Under the pieces are notes generated by a model. That model searched no databases. It was not told the origin of the DNA and saw only the letters and a program-made list of their open reading frames with translations. Made by a program: the position numbers and the translations under genes. 64,000 nt of DNA, from positions 1-64,000 of the forward strand of contig JADLEQ010000054.1 in NCBI GenBank assembly GCA_020846005.1. Reading direction: 5' to 3'. This DNA is from Polyangiaceae bacterium. GTDB lineage: Bacteria; Myxococcota_A; Polyangia; Polyangiales; Polyangiaceae. This document shows, piece by piece, positions 53,261 through 61,498 of the stretch (positions are counted from its first letter, which is position 1; each line of letters begins with the position of its first letter).

Positions 53261-53377
53261 GGGGGGCGCACCCTAGCACCGCTCCCGCGCGGCGCGTGGG
53301 CGGCGCGCGGAGGAGCCGCGCTCCACGCTCCGCGCCCACGAGCTGCGCTCGAGCACGGAGCGCGCTACGGTCCGAGC

Positions 53378-53581
53378 GTGAAGCGGATCGAGTGTCCGAT
53401 CTGCGGCCGGGTCGTCGAGACGGACGCACCCCATCCACCTCGGCCGTTCTGTTCGGCGCGCTGCAAGGCGATCGACCTGGCGGCGTGGTTGGACGGCACG
53501 TACCGATTGTCGCGGCCCCTCGACCCGGACGAGGCGCTGGAGCTCGGGGCGCGGGCGGGGGAGCCGGAGCCGCCGTCGTGA
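53378..53581 (+). CDS. yacG: DNA gyrase inhibitor YacG-like zinc protein
   Basis: 67 residues from a GTG. The zinc knuckles CPICG and FCSARCKAIDLAAWLDG are the YacG signature. In E. coli YacG binds GyrB and inhibits gyrase. Its stop overlaps the GTG start of hslO by four bases, so the two are translationally coupled, an arrangement with no evident functional logic beyond small zinc-dependent proteins. Confidence 0.92.
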   Translation: MKRIECPICGRVVETDAPHPPRPFCSARCKAIDLAAWLDGTYRLSRPLDPDEALELGARAGEPEPPS

Positions 53582-54441
53582 CGGAGTCGCTCGGCCGCGA
53601 TCACGTGCTCCGCGCGCTGACGGACGACGGCGCGTTCCGGGTGATCACCGCCCGGACGACCGACACCGTCGCCGCCACGATCGAGCGACAGCGCGCCACC
53701 GGCCCCACGGCGCGGCACTTCGGCGACCTGCTCACCTGCGCGATCCTGTTTCGAGAGACGATGGCGCCCGATCTCCGGGTCCAGGCGATCGTGAAGGGCG
53801 TGCGCGGGACGGGCAGCTTGGTGGCCGACGCGCACCCGTCGGGTCGCACCCGCGGGCTCGTCCAGCTCCCGGAAGGCGTCGGGGAGATCGACCTCGGGGC
53901 GGGGGCCTTGCTCCGCATGCTGCGGACGCTCCCGGGCGGCCGCATCCAGCAAGGGGTCGTCGAGGTGCGCGCCGGGGGCACCGTCTCCGACGCGCTCATG
54001 GCGTACATGCAGGCCTCCGAGCAGGTCGACACCATGCTCGCCGTCGCGACCGCGATGGACGGCGAGCGCGTGGTCGCGGCGGGCGGCTACCTGGTGCAGC
54101 TCCTGCCCGAGGTCGGGCGCGGGCCGCTCCTGGTGATGGCGGAGCGCCTGGAGGAGTTCCGAGAGGTGACCGCCCACGTGCGCGACGCCGCGTTCTCGCC
54201 CGCGTGGCTCCTCGGGGAGCTGCTCCACGCGATGAGCTTCACCGAGGTGGGGCGAGGGGACCTCTCCTTCGACTGCTGGTGCGACGAGGCCCGCGTGCTC
54301 GGCGCGCTCGCGACCCTCGGCCGCGCGGATCTCGAGCACCTCCTCGAGTCGGGCGAGGCGCTCTCGATCTCCTGCGACTACTGCCGGCGCGAGTACGGTG
54401 TCCCCGTGGCGACGCTCCGCGGCCTCCGCGAGCGCAGCTAG
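53578..54441 (+). CDS. hslO: Hsp33 redox-regulated chaperone
   Basis: 287 residues. The N-terminal domain has HFGDLLTCAILFRETM and GVRGTGSLVADAHPSG. The C-terminal redox switch has the zinc cysteines as CWC (residues in FDCWCDE, so C-x-C) and CDYC (C-x2-C), the Hsp33 pattern. Oxidation releases zinc and turns on holdase activity. It is coupled to yacG, and its stop overlaps the convergent MerR gene's stop by four bases, so the two messages share antisense 3' ends. Confidence 0.95.
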   Translation: MTESLGRDHVLRALTDDGAFRVITARTTDTVAATIERQRATGPTARHFGDLLTCAILFRETMAPDLRVQAIVKGVRGTGSLVADAHPSGRTRGLVQLPEGVGEIDLGAGALLRMLRTLPGGRIQQGVVEVRAGGTVSDALMAYMQASEQVDTMLAVATAMDGERVVAAGGYLVQLLPEVGRGPLLVMAERLEEFREVTAHVRDAAFSPAWLLGELLHAMSFTEVGRGDLSFDCWCDEARVLGALATLGRADLEHLLESGEALSISCDYCRREYGVPVATLRGLRERS

Positions 54442-55229
54442 CGCCGCTTCCGCGCGCGGCTCACCGCGGCCGCCGAGCGCGCCGGTGCCGCGCCGCGCTT
54501 GCCCGGGTGCGCGGGCTGTGCGGCGCCTGCGCGCAGGCCGTCGACCAGGTCCTGGATCAGCTTCTGGCGCAGGCGGACGATCAGGTCGCCGATCGAGCGG
54601 ATCGCGGCTTCCATGCGGCCGCCGAACGCCACATCGGCGGCGCGCATCCGCCGCGCGAAGAGGCGCGCCTCCTCGCCGACGAGCGCGCTCATCGCGCGCT
54701 GGTAGAGGGCGAGATCGCCTGCCGGGAACAGCTCGCGCGTGATGCCGAGCGCGCGCAGTCGGCCGACGGCGTCCGCGATCGCCACGTCGCCAGCGTCGTA
54801 GCGCGCCCGCCGGCCGGCGCCTCGCGGCGTCACGACGGCCATCTGCTCCAGGTCGTCGAGATCGCGCGGATCGATCCCTGTCCGCGCGACGAGCTCGTCG
54901 CGCCCGAGCTCTTCGCCGCCGGCGGGCAGCTCGAGGGCCGGCAGGACGCGCGCCTGGACCTCCACGAGGTCGAGGACCTCCTCGCCGGAGCCCTCCGTCT
55001 CCGCGAGCAGCGAGCGGATCACCCGCAGCGGCAGGCGCCGCTCGTCCTGGAGCCTGCGGATGAGGCGGATCCTCGCGACATACGACTCGTCGTAGTACGC
55101 CATGTTGCGCGAGGTCTTGCGTGGCGCGGCGGGGAGGAGGCCCTCGCGGAGGTAGAAGTGGATTGTCGGGACGGACACGCCCGTCCGGCGGGCGAGATCT
55201 CCGATCTTGAGCGTGGCGGCCTCCGTCAC
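54438..55229 (-). CDS. MerR-family transcription regulator
   Basis: 263 residues. The N-terminal winged helix is clear: LKIGDLARRTGVSVPTIHFYLREGLLP, shown here only in part, followed by RIRLIRRLQDERRLPLRVI. A long dimerisation helix follows. A second region (RYDAGDVAIADAVGRLRALGI) resembles the middle part of another MerR-like helix pair. No Cys or B12-binding motif is present, so the ligand is probably a small organic molecule. It is the last gene of a three-gene operon whose promoter contains a perfect dyad; autoregulation is the natural reading. Confidence 0.88.
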   Translation of the reverse strand: MTEAATLKIGDLARRTGVSVPTIHFYLREGLLPAAPRKTSRNMAYYDESYVARIRLIRRLQDERRLPLRVIRSLLAETEGSGEEVLDLVEVQARVLPALELPAGGEELGRDELVARTGIDPRDLDDLEQMAVVTPRGAGRRARYDAGDVAIADAVGRLRALGITRELFPAGDLALYQRAMSALVGEEARLFARRMRAADVAFGGRMEAAIRSIGDLIVRLRQKLIQDLVDGLRAGAAQPAHPGKRGAAPARSAAAVSRARKRR

Positions 55230-55262
55230 GTCGGGGAGTCGTCGCAGAGGCGGGCCGGGCGG

Positions 55263-56804
55263 TCAACCGCGGCGGCGCGCCGGGGTGTCGCCCAGCGGAT
55301 CGACGACCAGCCGGAGGCGCCCGGTGGCGGCCTTCTCCAGGATCGAGGCGATCTGGAACGGGATGCGCTGAGCGCCGATCTGCAGATCCAGCGCGACCTT
55401 TGCGGCCCGCTCCGGGGACGCGAGGCGCCGCGCGTGGGACTCGAGCAGACGCGGGATGAACTCGTGGAACGTCCCCAGGACGTCGATGGTCGGATCGATG
55501 AGGCGCACCGTCCCATCCATGTTGGCGAGGCTCTTGCAGATGAGCCCGACCACCGGCGGCGCCTGGATGCCGTTGCGAGCCGCGCCGCGCAGCAGGTCGA
55601 CGAGCAGGGCGCCGAGGTTCAGCCGCTCAAGTCGGACGCCGTGATAGCGTGGCAGCAGGCGGCGCACCTCGAGCACCCAGCCGAGCTCGTCTGCGCCACG
55701 CGTGGGCTTCCCGATGTCGAGGAACGCGTGCGCGACGCCGTGGCTGTCCTTCAGCCAGAAGTTCAGCAGGATCCGGACGAGGTTGTCGGAGAGCTGGCGC
55801 TCGATACGCCCCACCATGCCGAAATCCAGGATGACGATGGTGTCGTCGTCCGCGAGGAGGAGGTTGCCGGGGTGCGGATCGGCGTGGAACGTCCCGTCGA
55901 CGAAGAACATCTGGAAGTAGGCGTGCGCGGTCGCCTGGGCCAGCTCCTGCCGCCGTGCCTGGGCCAGCGGCCGCAGCGGCTCGCTGAGCGGACGCCCCCG
56001 CACGAGCTCCGTCACCAGCACGGACTCCGTCGTGAGCTCGTGCCACACGGCGGGGACGCGGACCAGCGGGGCGAACGGCGCGAGGTTCCTCGCGAAGAGC
56101 GCGAGCGACTCCGCCTCGGCACGGAAATCCAGCTCGTCGCGGAGGGTGAGCTCGAGCTCCTCCACCAGCCCGCCCACGTCGTACACCTCACCCAGCCGAG
56201 GGCCCACCGCCCGCGCGAGGAGCGCCAGCAGCCGGAGGTCGCGCTCGACGAGCCGTTCGACGCCCGGGCGTCGCAGCTTGACGGCGACGTCGGTGCCGTC
56301 GTGGAGGGTGGCGCGGTGCACCTGCGCGAGCGACGCCGCGGCGAGTGGCCGCGGATCGAACGTGGCGAACGGCAGCCGCCCGCCGAGCGCCGCCGCGTAC
56401 TCGCTCAGGCAGAGGTCGACCGCCTCCGTCGTCAGGGACGGGACGCGCGAGTGCAGCGACTGCAGCGCGTCCAGATAGGGCCGGGCCAGCAAGTCCGGCC
56501 GCGTGGAGAGCAGCTGCCCGGCCTTGATGAACACGGGCCCCAGCCGCTCCAGCGCCCCCCGGAGCGCGTCCGCGCTGCCGCTCGGCGGAGTCGCCCGCCC
56601 CCCGGCGAGCCAGAGCTCCAGCCAGTCGTCGGGTGACGCGGCGATCCGCCGCGCCCACGGCGCGAAGGCGCGCCCGATCTCGCCGACGCGCCCGGCGAGC
56701 GCCGGGGGTTGGGCGCGGGAGGCGGGCGCGCTCGAGGGCCCGGAGCCGGGGGCACCGGTGGCGATCTCGTCCAGCGCGGTCCGCCTCCCGTGCGCCACGC
56801 TCAC
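55263..56804 (-). CDS. ABC1/AarF-UbiB family atypical kinase
   Basis: 513 residues from a GTG overlapping the previous stop. Diagnostic motifs are KAGQ in FIKAGQLLSTRPDLL (Lys94-Gln97), the Ala-rich loop AAASLAQVH (~155-163), the ATP lysine in VAVKLRRPG, DPHPGN (309-314) and DFGMVG (Asp327). The C-terminus ends with an amphipathic helix region but no strong TM, unlike UbiB with its two C-terminal helices. These proteins act as ATPases/kinases in quinone or lipid metabolism. A lipid-related role for the operon is a guess. Confidence 0.9.
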   Translation of the reverse strand: MSVAHGRRTALDEIATGAPGSGPSSAPASRAQPPALAGRVGEIGRAFAPWARRIAASPDDWLELWLAGGRATPPSGSADALRGALERLGPVFIKAGQLLSTRPDLLARPYLDALQSLHSRVPSLTTEAVDLCLSEYAAALGGRLPFATFDPRPLAAASLAQVHRATLHDGTDVAVKLRRPGVERLVERDLRLLALLARAVGPRLGEVYDVGGLVEELELTLRDELDFRAEAESLALFARNLAPFAPLVRVPAVWHELTTESVLVTELVRGRPLSEPLRPLAQARRQELAQATAHAYFQMFFVDGTFHADPHPGNLLLADDDTIVILDFGMVGRIERQLSDNLVRILLNFWLKDSHGVAHAFLDIGKPTRGADELGWVLEVRRLLPRYHGVRLERLNLGALLVDLLRGAARNGIQAPPVVGLICKSLANMDGTVRLIDPTIDVLGTFHEFIPRLLESHARRLASPERAAKVALDLQIGAQRIPFQIASILEKAATGRLRLVVDPLGDTPARRRG

Positions 56805-57022
56805 TCGGCGGGCTCGGCGCGCGCCGCGCTCTTCTTCTTGCCGTCGCGGGCGTCGTCGTCCTTCTCGCGGAGCAGGGTGTCGACCAGGCGGCGCGCGTCG
56901 CGCTCGGCGTCGGTGCCGCGATCGATCACGTCGTCTACTACGTCCTCGACGGCGTCGACGACCTTGCGGAAGGCCTTGAAGAGGGGGGTTCGGTAACGCT
57001 TCTCGGCATGGGCTTCGGTCAT
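56801..57022 (-). CDS. Small charged helical protein, first gene of the MerR operon
   Basis: 73 residues from the ATG at 57022, with a perfect AAGGAGGT ribosome site (57027-57034). The central part (AFRKVVDAVEDVVDDVIDRG, exactly 20 residues) is an amphipathic helix and the tail is Lys/Ala-rich. No signal peptide. It overlaps the AarF/UbiB gene by four bases (GTGA). Strong translation start suggests it is made in excess over the kinase. I do not recognise a family; phasin-like or antitoxin-like roles were considered but lack evidence. Confidence 0.75.
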   Translation of the reverse strand: MTEAHAEKRYRTPLFKAFRKVVDAVEDVVDDVIDRGTDAERDARRLVDTLLREKDDDARDGKKKSAARAEPAE

Positions 57023-57039
57023 GGGGACCTCCTTCCCAA

Positions 57040-57070
57040 AGTACATAGTAACACTATGTACTTGGCGCAA
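57040..57070 (-). promoter_or_regulatory. Promoter and 23-bp operator of the small protein/AarF/MerR operon
   Basis: AGTACATAGT and ACTATGTACT (57040-57049 and 57053-57062) form a perfect 10-bp inverted repeat with an AAC spacer. On the minus strand TTGCGC (57065-57070) and TATGTA (57042-57047) sit 17 bases apart, so the dyad fills the spacer and covers the -10. MerR regulators typically bind between -35 and -10, and the only MerR gene in the window is in this operon. Confidence 0.7.
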
Positions 57071-57168
57071 GGAAAAAGATCGGTCCTGTCGCCCCGGGGC
57101 CGCCCGGTGCGGGGCATCTCCCGCGCGCGGGCGGCTCCCGGCGCGGGCGTGTCCCCCCTCGCGCGCGC

Positions 57169-58935
57169 TCAGGGGCGCGCGGGCCCGGGCCTCGGCGGGG
57201 CCAGGCGCTCCTTCTGGAGCCTGCGCGCGGCCTCGGAGTCTGCGCGCTCGCTGTGGCAGCTTGCCCGCTCCCCCGGCGCCGCGCCCACCACCTTGCGCGT
57301 CTTGGACGCCAGCCGGTGGAGCTCGTCCGGTGGGAGGTGCCCGCGCTGCGCGAGGATCCTCCGCTGCTCGTCGTTCAGCGCAGGAGTCTGCCCGCTGGAC
57401 GCCCGCTCGAACCCCGGGGATTTGCCGCTCCCGAGCTCGACCAGCTCCTTCGAGATACGCACGCTGCACCAGTCGTGCCCGCACATCGCGCAGAAGTCGG
57501 TGTCCACGTCGAGGTCCTCGTCGTGGTACGCGCGCGCGAGCTCGCCGTCGAACGCGAGCTCGAAGTGCTTCTCCCAGTTGAGCGCCGCCCGGGCGCGGGT
57601 CACGTCGTCGTCCCAGTCGCGCGTGCCGGGGATGCCGAGCGCGACGTCGGCGGCGTGCGCCGCGATCCGATACGCGACGCACCCCTGCTTCACGTCGTCG
57701 CGCTTGGGCAGGCCGACGTGCTCCTTCGGCGTCACGTAGCAGAGCATGCTCGCGCCGTGATAGGCTGCGGCCGTCGCGCCGATGCAGCTCGTGATGTGAT
57801 CGTAGCCCGGGAACACATCCGTCACGAGCGGCCCGAGCACGTAGAACGGAGCGCCGTGGCACAGCCGCCGCTGGAGCTTCATGTTGTACTCGATCTGATC
57901 GAAGGGGACGTGCCCGGGGCCCTCCACCATCACCTGGCAGCCCTTGCGCCACGCGCGCTCCGTCAGCTCGCCCAGCGTCTCCAGCTCCCGCAGTTGCGCC
58001 TCGTCGGTCGCGTCGGCGAGCCCGCCGGGGCGCAGGCCGTCTCCCAGCGAGAACGACACGTCGTGCTCGCGCAGGATGTCGCAGATGTCGTCGAACAGCG
58101 TGTACATCGGGTTCTCGCGGCGGTGGACCAGCATCCACTTCGCGAGCAGCGAGCCCCCGCGGCTCACGATGCCGATGAGCCGCCGCTCCACGAACGGGAG
58201 GTGCGCCCGGAGCACGCCCGCGTGCACCGTGAAGTACCCGACGCCCTGCCGCGCCTGGTGGCGCAGCCCCTCGAGGATCGTCGCTTCGTCGAGCTGCTCG
58301 ACGCTGCGCCCCACGATCATCGAGTAGATCGGCACGGTGCCGATCGGCACGCGGGACGCGCGCACGATCGCCTCGCGCGTGGCGTCCAGGTCGCCTCCGG
58401 TGGAGAGGTCCATCACCGTGTCGGCCCCCCAGCGCACGGCCCAGCGGAGCTTCTCCACCTCTTCGTCGGTGCTGGAGGAGACCGGGCTCGCGCCCATGTT
58501 CGCGTTCACCTTGGTGCGGCTCGCGCGGCCGATCGCCATGGGGTCGAGCGCGTGGCCGAGGTGAACGCGGTTCGCCGGGATCACCATGCGCCCGGCCGCG
58601 ACCTCGTCCCGCACCTGGTCGGCGGTGAGGTGCGGCTCGCGCTCGGCCACCCGCCGCATCTCGGGGGTCACGATCCCGAGGCGCGCGTGCTCGAGCTGCG
58701 TGATCGGTGCGAAGCCCTCGGGAGCGCGAGCGAACGCGCCCTCGCGTCGCCAGCCGGGCGGGAGGAAGTCCCACGCCGTCCGTTCGCTCGGCGCCGGCAT
58801 CCCGGGCGTGTCGGGTGAGGAGTAGGCGAGCGGCCCGCCCACGTCGGGGCGGCGCGCGAAGGAGCCAGGCGTCGTGCCCGATCCGGCGCGTGCGGGGGAG
58901 GTCGCGCCCTGCAGGGGGAGGTTCCAGTCGGCCAT
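57169..58935 (-). CDS. thiC: Phosphomethylpyrimidine synthase
   Basis: 588 residues from the ATG at 58935. [65 protein letters not shown] in pieces, [15 protein letters not shown] and the C-terminal CAMCGHDWC radical SAM cluster motif are diagnostic. It turns aminoimidazole ribotide into HMP-P for thiamine. The C-terminal ~60 residues are variable. A TPP riboswitch precedes it, so thiamine represses it. Confidence 0.97.
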   Translation of the reverse strand: MADWNLPLQGATSPARAGSGTTPGSFARRPDVGGPLAYSSPDTPGMPAPSERTAWDFLPPGWRREGAFARAPEGFAPITQLEHARLGIVTPEMRRVAEREPHLTADQVRDEVAAGRMVIPANRVHLGHALDPMAIGRASRTKVNANMGASPVSSSTDEEVEKLRWAVRWGADTVMDLSTGGDLDATREAIVRASRVPIGTVPIYSMIVGRSVEQLDEATILEGLRHQARQGVGYFTVHAGVLRAHLPFVERRLIGIVSRGGSLLAKWMLVHRRENPMYTLFDDICDILREHDVSFSLGDGLRPGGLADATDEAQLRELETLGELTERAWRKGCQVMVEGPGHVPFDQIEYNMKLQRRLCHGAPFYVLGPLVTDVFPGYDHITSCIGATAAAYHGASMLCYVTPKEHVGLPKRDDVKQGCVAYRIAAHAADVALGIPGTRDWDDDVTRARAALNWEKHFELAFDGELARAYHDEDLDVDTDFCAMCGHDWCSVRISKELVELGSGKSPGFERASSGQTPALNDEQRRILAQRGHLPPDELHRLASKTRKVVGAAPGERASCHSERADSEAARRLQKERLAPPRPGPARP

Positions 58936-58993
58936 GCTGTTCGTTCCTCGCGTCGGTGGGGCCGGCGCGAGGGGCATGGCTCGATGGGCCGCG

Positions 58994-59072
58994 CTTCCCT
59001 ACGCCGGTACGAGCCGGATCAGGTTCGACGGGTGCGTCTCAGCAGGCGGGAGGCCTGCGCCCCGAGCGTGAG
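58994..59072 (-). promoter_or_regulatory. TPP riboswitch (THI box) upstream of thiC
   Basis: On the minus strand the core reads CTGAGACGCACCC, then GAACCTGATCCGG, then GTACCGGCGTAGGGAAGC, the conserved J2-4, J3-2 and P4/P5 segments of the THI element. It begins in a CTCGGGGCGCAGGCC stem. It ends about 58 bases before the thiC ATG. Control is probably at translation or by an early terminator; no clear T-run was seen. Confidence 0.95.
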
Positions 59073-59138
59073 CGCAGCCTAGCGCATGGGCCCCTGACGC
59101 GACAGGGGGGCCCGACGGGTGGTAGCTTCCGCCACGCC

Positions 59139-59582
59139 GTGCGCCGCCTCGTGATTTGTCTCGCGGTGACGTATCTCCTGGGTCTCGTGCCCGTCGGCGG
59201 CTGCGCGACGTGCACCACGGGCGGCCAGTCGCCCATCACGTACTCCCAGGGCGCTACCCGGGGCGACACGTACACCACCTCCGCCTGGAGCGGCGAGTGG
59301 CTCCACTTCCCGCCCGGCCGCCGGCTGCTGCTCCCGCACGGGCTGGCCACGCCCGCGGTCGGGGTGCGCTCGTGGCTCGCGTTCGAGGCGTTCCCCATCC
59401 CGGCCGGGGACGCGGGCGACACCACCGGGACCGCCGCCGAAGCCGCGGGCAACCAGGTGGTCCTGGAGCGCGTCGACGCGGAGGTCGTGCAGCTCCGGAA
59501 CGACACGTGCGCCACGTACTATTTGCGGGTCGAGGTGCGGCGCGACGCTTCGGCCGACGCCGGCCGCGGCGACGGCGCCTGA
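59139..59582 (+). CDS. Small lipoprotein, function unknown
   Basis: 147 residues from a GTG at 59139. Signal peptide with lipobox PVGGCATC gives a lipidated Cys at about residue 23. Mature part is beta-rich with GEWLHFPPGRRLLLPHG and a late Cys in NDTCATYYLRV. It is divergent from thiC and converges on the exonuclease gene. No family recognised. Confidence 0.65.
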   Translation: MRRLVICLAVTYLLGLVPVGGCATCTTGGQSPITYSQGATRGDTYTTSAWSGEWLHFPPGRRLLLPHGLATPAVGVRSWLAFEAFPIPAGDAGDTTGTAAEAAGNQVVLERVDAEVVQLRNDTCATYYLRVEVRRDASADAGRGDGA

Positions 59583-59640
59583 GCCCTCGCGGCACCCCTG
59601 CGGCCTCCCCCGCGCGGCGGAGCCGCGGCTCATGCGCCGC

Positions 59641-60384
59641 TCAGCCGCGGTTCCGCCACGTCTTGCGCTCGGCCTCGAAGCGCTGCGCCAGGCGCCGCTG
59701 CTCACGCACGAACGCGGCGTAGGTGCGAGGCACGCGCTCGTCGGCGCGGAGCGCGTCGAACACGCGGAGCGCCGCCACGCAGTCGTCGGCCGCGCGGTGC
59801 GCTTGCCCGAGCTCGATCCCGAGGCGGGCGCACACGTCGCCGAGGGCGCGGCTCCGCTCGTTGCGCTGCAGCTCGCGGGCCCACGTGAGCGGATCGAGCC
59901 ACTCGACGCCGCTCCGGAGCGCGGGCGGCGCGTGGACCGCCGACGCGCCAGCGCGCTCGAGGTCCCGCGTGAGGACGCCGCGATCGAACTCGGCGTTGTA
60001 CGCGAGCGGCACGGCGCCCCGCAGCGCCTCGAGCAGCTCGGGGACGCGCGCGGCGATGGGCGGCTCGCCGGCCACGGTCGCGTCGTCGATCCCGTGCACC
60101 GCGCGCGCTCCCTCCGTGATGGGGCACTCCGGGTTCACGAGGAACGCCGTCCGCCCGAGCTCCACGCCGCCGCGCCAGCGGACGCAAGCGATCTCGACGA
60201 TGCGGTCGCTCGCCTCTCGCCCGGTGGTCTCGGTGTCGAGGCCGACGATCGTGAGCTCGTCGAGCGGGGTGTCCCCGGGGAATTCCTCCGCCAGCCCCGC
60301 GACGAGCACCTCGAGGAGGTGCGCGATGCCAGGGTAGTGCTTGCCGCTCGGGAAGCAGCCGTGCCCGTCGGCGCCGCCCTTCAT
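59641..60384 (-). CDS. DEDDh 3'-5' exonuclease (DnaQ-like)
   Basis: 247 residues. Exo I VGLDTETTG (~46-54) gives Asp and Glu, Exo II NAEFDRGVL gives Asp, and Exo III HRAADDCVAA gives His and Asp, the DEDDh set. ~45 extra residues precede the exonuclease core. Similar to the DNA polymerase III epsilon proofreading fold, but lacking a clear polymerase-binding tail, so a separate repair or RNA role is equally possible. The start overlaps the stop of the DsbA-like gene by four bases (ATGA). Confidence 0.92.
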   Translation of the reverse strand: MKGGADGHGCFPSGKHYPGIAHLLEVLVAGLAEEFPGDTPLDELTIVGLDTETTGREASDRIVEIACVRWRGGVELGRTAFLVNPECPITEGARAVHGIDDATVAGEPPIAARVPELLEALRGAVPLAYNAEFDRGVLTRDLERAGASAVHAPPALRSGVEWLDPLTWARELQRNERSRALGDVCARLGIELGQAHRAADDCVAALRVFDALRADERVPRTYAAFVREQRRLAQRFEAERKTWRNRG

Positions 60385-61418
60385 CGACCGGACGGGGCGG
60401 GGGGCGCGGGCTTGCGGTCGGGCGAGACCTTGGCACCCGACGCAGGCGGGGGCGGGCTCCCCGCCGACGCGAAAGCGCTCGCGGTCGCGGGCGGCTCGAG
60501 GGCGATCGGCTTCACCTTCTGGCCCGTCTTCAGCTCGACCTCGAGCGAGATCCAGTCGTCCAGATCCTCCGAGATGCCGAAGTAGTCGAGGTCGAAGTGG
60601 CGGCCGTTCACGTAGATGAGCGGCGTCCCGGAGAGCTCCAGCGCGTCCGCCGCTCTTCGATCACGCGCCACGTCGTCGGCGACGGCCTCGCTCTCGAGAT
60701 CGGCCTGGAACTTCTGCAGGTCGAGCCCGATCGAGCGGGCCAGCTTCAGGATGCGGCTCTTCTCGAGCCCGGTCTCCTGCGCCGCGAACAGGGCGTGGTG
60801 CATCTCCCAGAACTTCCCCTGTCGCTTCGCGGCCACCGCCGCGCGCGCCGCCGTCTCCGCGTGCGGGTGGCTGCTCAGGGGGTAGTTCTTGAAGACGAGG
60901 CGCACCTTGCCCGGGAACGCCTCGACCTTCTGATCCAGCACGGGGCTCGCCGCTCCGCAGAACGGGCACTCGAAATCAGCCCACTCGACGAGGGTCACCA
61001 CCGCGTGGTCCGGCCCCTTGCTAGGCGAGCCGCTGAGATCGATGGCGCGGACCTTGTCCGCCGCGAATCGGATCCGGTACGCCGCCTCGACCTTGCTCCG
61101 CGGCTGCCCCTTCTGCACCTGCCGCACGAGGAAAGCGGCGGCCGGGCCGCACGCCTTGCACGGGCGCGCCTCGCGCACGCACTGCGCGATGCTCACCGGC
61201 TGGTCCGGGCAGGGCGCGAGGAGCTCGGAGACGTAGGTCGACCACTCGCGGTGCTCGCGGGCCGTCAGGCTGCTGGTGTCCGCCGCGGCGAGCTCCACCG
61301 TGGCCGCTGGCTCCGCGCTGGCCGGGGTGCTCCGATCCGCCTCGCCCGGCGAGCGGCAGGTGGTGACGGCGGCCTCGACGCCGAGCGCGAGGACGAGGCC
61401 GAAGACGCGCAGGCTCAT
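60381..61418 (-). CDS. DsbA-like thioredoxin-fold lipoprotein
   Basis: 345 residues. The signal peptide ends AAVTTC, a possible lipobox (Cys21). Residues ~125-310 are a thioredoxin fold with DFECPFC (Cys151, Cys154) and a cis-Pro GTPLIYVNG. A helical insertion (~185-250) matches the DsbA/DsbG family. An N-terminal region with four Cys (APC, AQC, CKAC) could form disulfides or bind metal. A Pro/Ala tail ends it. It would oxidise or isomerise disulfides in the many Cys-rich surface proteins in this window; that link is inference. Confidence 0.85.
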   Translation of the reverse strand: MSLRVFGLVLALGVEAAVTTCRSPGEADRSTPASAEPAATVELAAADTSSLTAREHREWSTYVSELLAPCPDQPVSIAQCVREARPCKACGPAAAFLVRQVQKGQPRSKVEAAYRIRFAADKVRAIDLSGSPSKGPDHAVVTLVEWADFECPFCGAASPVLDQKVEAFPGKVRLVFKNYPLSSHPHAETAARAAVAAKRQGKFWEMHHALFAAQETGLEKSRILKLARSIGLDLQKFQADLESEAVADDVARDRRAADALELSGTPLIYVNGRHFDLDYFGISEDLDDWISLEVELKTGQKVKPIALEPPATASAFASAGSPPPPASGAKVSPDRKPAPPAPSGR

Positions 61419-61498
61419 CGCGGCCCGAGACTAGTTCCGGGGGCCCGTCCGCGCCAAGGCCCCGTGCGCGTGGGGCGACTTGGGCTAGAAACGGCCCG

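Noticed and set aside
54438-55229. MerR gene as the CarA/CarH carotenoid regulator
   Set aside because: No cobalamin-binding motif, 25 kb from crt, and the strong dyad lies at its own operon.
57169-58935. thiC as a radical SAM maturase for the His-Gly-Ser peptide
   Set aside because: Its motifs and TPP riboswitch are fully accounted for by thiamine synthesis.
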